This document shows, piece after piece, positions 5,034 to 5,710 of a stretch of 5,710 bases of DNA. The first letter of the stretch is position 1. Each line of letters starts with the position of its first letter. The notes below the pieces were generated by a model. The model had not been told where the DNA came from, did no database searches, and was given only the letters and a program-made list of their open reading frames with translations. Source of the stretch: Streptococcaceae bacterium (GTDB lineage Bacteria > Bacillota > Bacilli > Lactobacillales > Streptococcaceae); the NCBI GenBank assembly GCA_031270215.1, contig JAISYB010000188.1:1-5710 (forward strand). Reading direction: 5' to 3'. The position numbers and the translations under genes were made by a program.

Positions 5034-5710
5034 ATGAAAGGTTTACTAGAGAAGGTCGTAGCATTTAAAGACCTAAATCGAAATGAAATGCTGCAGGTCG
5101 CAACGTCAATATTTCAAGGGGAGCAGACAAATGCACAAATTTCTTCATTTTTAATTTCCTTGAAAATGAAGGGCGAATCAGCAACGGAAATGGCGGCTTT
5201 AGCAGAGATTATTCACCAAAATGCAGCGAGAATACCGACAAATGTGACAGATGCAATGGATAATTGCGGCACAGGGGGAGATAGAAGCTTTAGCTTTAAC
5301 ATCTCAACAACCACTTCATTTGTTCTAGCGGCTGCCGGTATTAATATGGCAAAGCATGGTAATCGCTCAATCAGCTCAAAGTCCGGCAGTGCTGATGTTT
5401 TGGAAAGCTTAGGAATTAATCTTTACTTACCGGTAGAGCAATTAGGAGAGATTTTAGATAAGGTCGGGCTCGTTTTCCTTTTCGCACAGCATTTGCACCC
5501 TAATATGCGTTTTATCACAGGCGTACGTCGGGAGCTTGAAATTCCAACTATCATGAACCTAATCGGTCCGTTAACCAACCCTGTTCCCTTAAAATATCAA
5601 TTGATGGGAACTTCAAGACGGGATTTGGTTGTCCAGACTGCCGAAACGCTCAAACAGCTCGGCAGAAAACGTGCAGTCGTTATCAGCGGTCCAGAGCAAA
5701 TGGATGAGGC
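5034..5710 (+). CDS. trpD: anthranilate phosphoribosyltransferase (3' end outside window)
   Basis: TrpD transfers the phosphoribosyl group of PRPP to anthranilate, the second step of the pathway. About 225 of the usual 330-345 codons are visible, and the frame is open to the window edge. The N-terminal helical domain (about 1-70) is followed by the PRPP-binding loop CGTGGD (78-83), FNIST (88-92) and KHGNRSISSKSGSAD (107-121). Then come HP-x2-R (155-159) and GVRRELEIPTIMNLIGPLTNP (163-183), which carry anthranilate- and phosphate-binding positions. MDE at 223-225 probably supplies the acidic Mg-binding pair. The segment before it reads SGPEQMDE where many homologues have HG-x-DG-x-DE, a mild divergence. 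The ATG at 5034 follows a strong AAGGGAGG (5021-5028), 23 nt after the trpG stop. The order trpE-trpG-trpD is the common Gram-positive one, so trpC would be expected next. Confidence 0.96.
   Translation, partial: MKGLLEKVVAFKDLNRNEMLQVATSIFQGEQTNAQISSFLISLKMKGESATEMAALAEIIHQNAARIPTNVTDAMDNCGTGGDRSFSFNISTTTSFVLAAAGINMAKHGNRSISSKSGSADVLESLGINLYLPVEQLGEILDKVGLVFLFAQHLHPNMRFITGVRRELEIPTIMNLIGPLTNPVPLKYQLMGTSRRDLVVQTAETLKQLGRKRAVVISGPEQMDE

Overview
The window looks like chromosomal DNA of a low-to-medium G+C Gram-positive bacterium. I infer Lactobacillales. The reasons are strong AGGAGG-type ribosome binding sites, an ArgRS with the SMGH variant of the HIGH motif, a long 'type 2' peptide deformylase, and a trp operon under a tryptophan-specific T-box leader instead of TRAP or a Trp-rich leader peptide. 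I cannot name the genus from the sequence.

Layout, left to right. (1) Positions 1-88, minus strand: a 5'-truncated remnant of an RsuA/RluB-family rRNA pseudouridine synthase, recognised by its catalytic GRLD signature. It has no start codon and is closed upstream by an in-frame stop. (2) An extended -10 promoter, then argS (174-1862) and def (1897-2493) on the plus strand, 34 nt apart and probably cotranscribed. A likely intrinsic terminator lies at 2521-2546. (3) A 540-nt gene-free stretch. Its first part (about 2547-2706) holds nothing convincing. Its second part holds a good sigma-A promoter (2707-2734) and a complete T-box riboswitch with a UGG (Trp) specifier, antiterminator and terminator (about 2741-2994). 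(4) The first three genes of a trp operon: trpE (3034-4422), trpG (start chosen at 4432, end 5010) and trpD (5034 to the window edge, incomplete).

How the parts work together. ArgS charges tRNA-Arg, and Def removes the formyl group from new proteins, so the first operon serves translation. TrpE and TrpG form anthranilate synthase, which makes anthranilate from chorismate and glutamine. TrpD adds phosphoribose to anthranilate. The T-box is expected to let transcription into trpEGD only when uncharged tRNA-Trp accumulates. TrpE also keeps an LES...RFS motif typical of Trp feedback inhibition, so supply is probably controlled at both transcription and enzyme level.

Most of the window is ordinary core metabolism. 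I see no defence system, mobile element, CRISPR array or unknown multi-gene system. The items most worth a second look are the broken pseudouridine synthase joined to the argS promoter, and details of the T-box.
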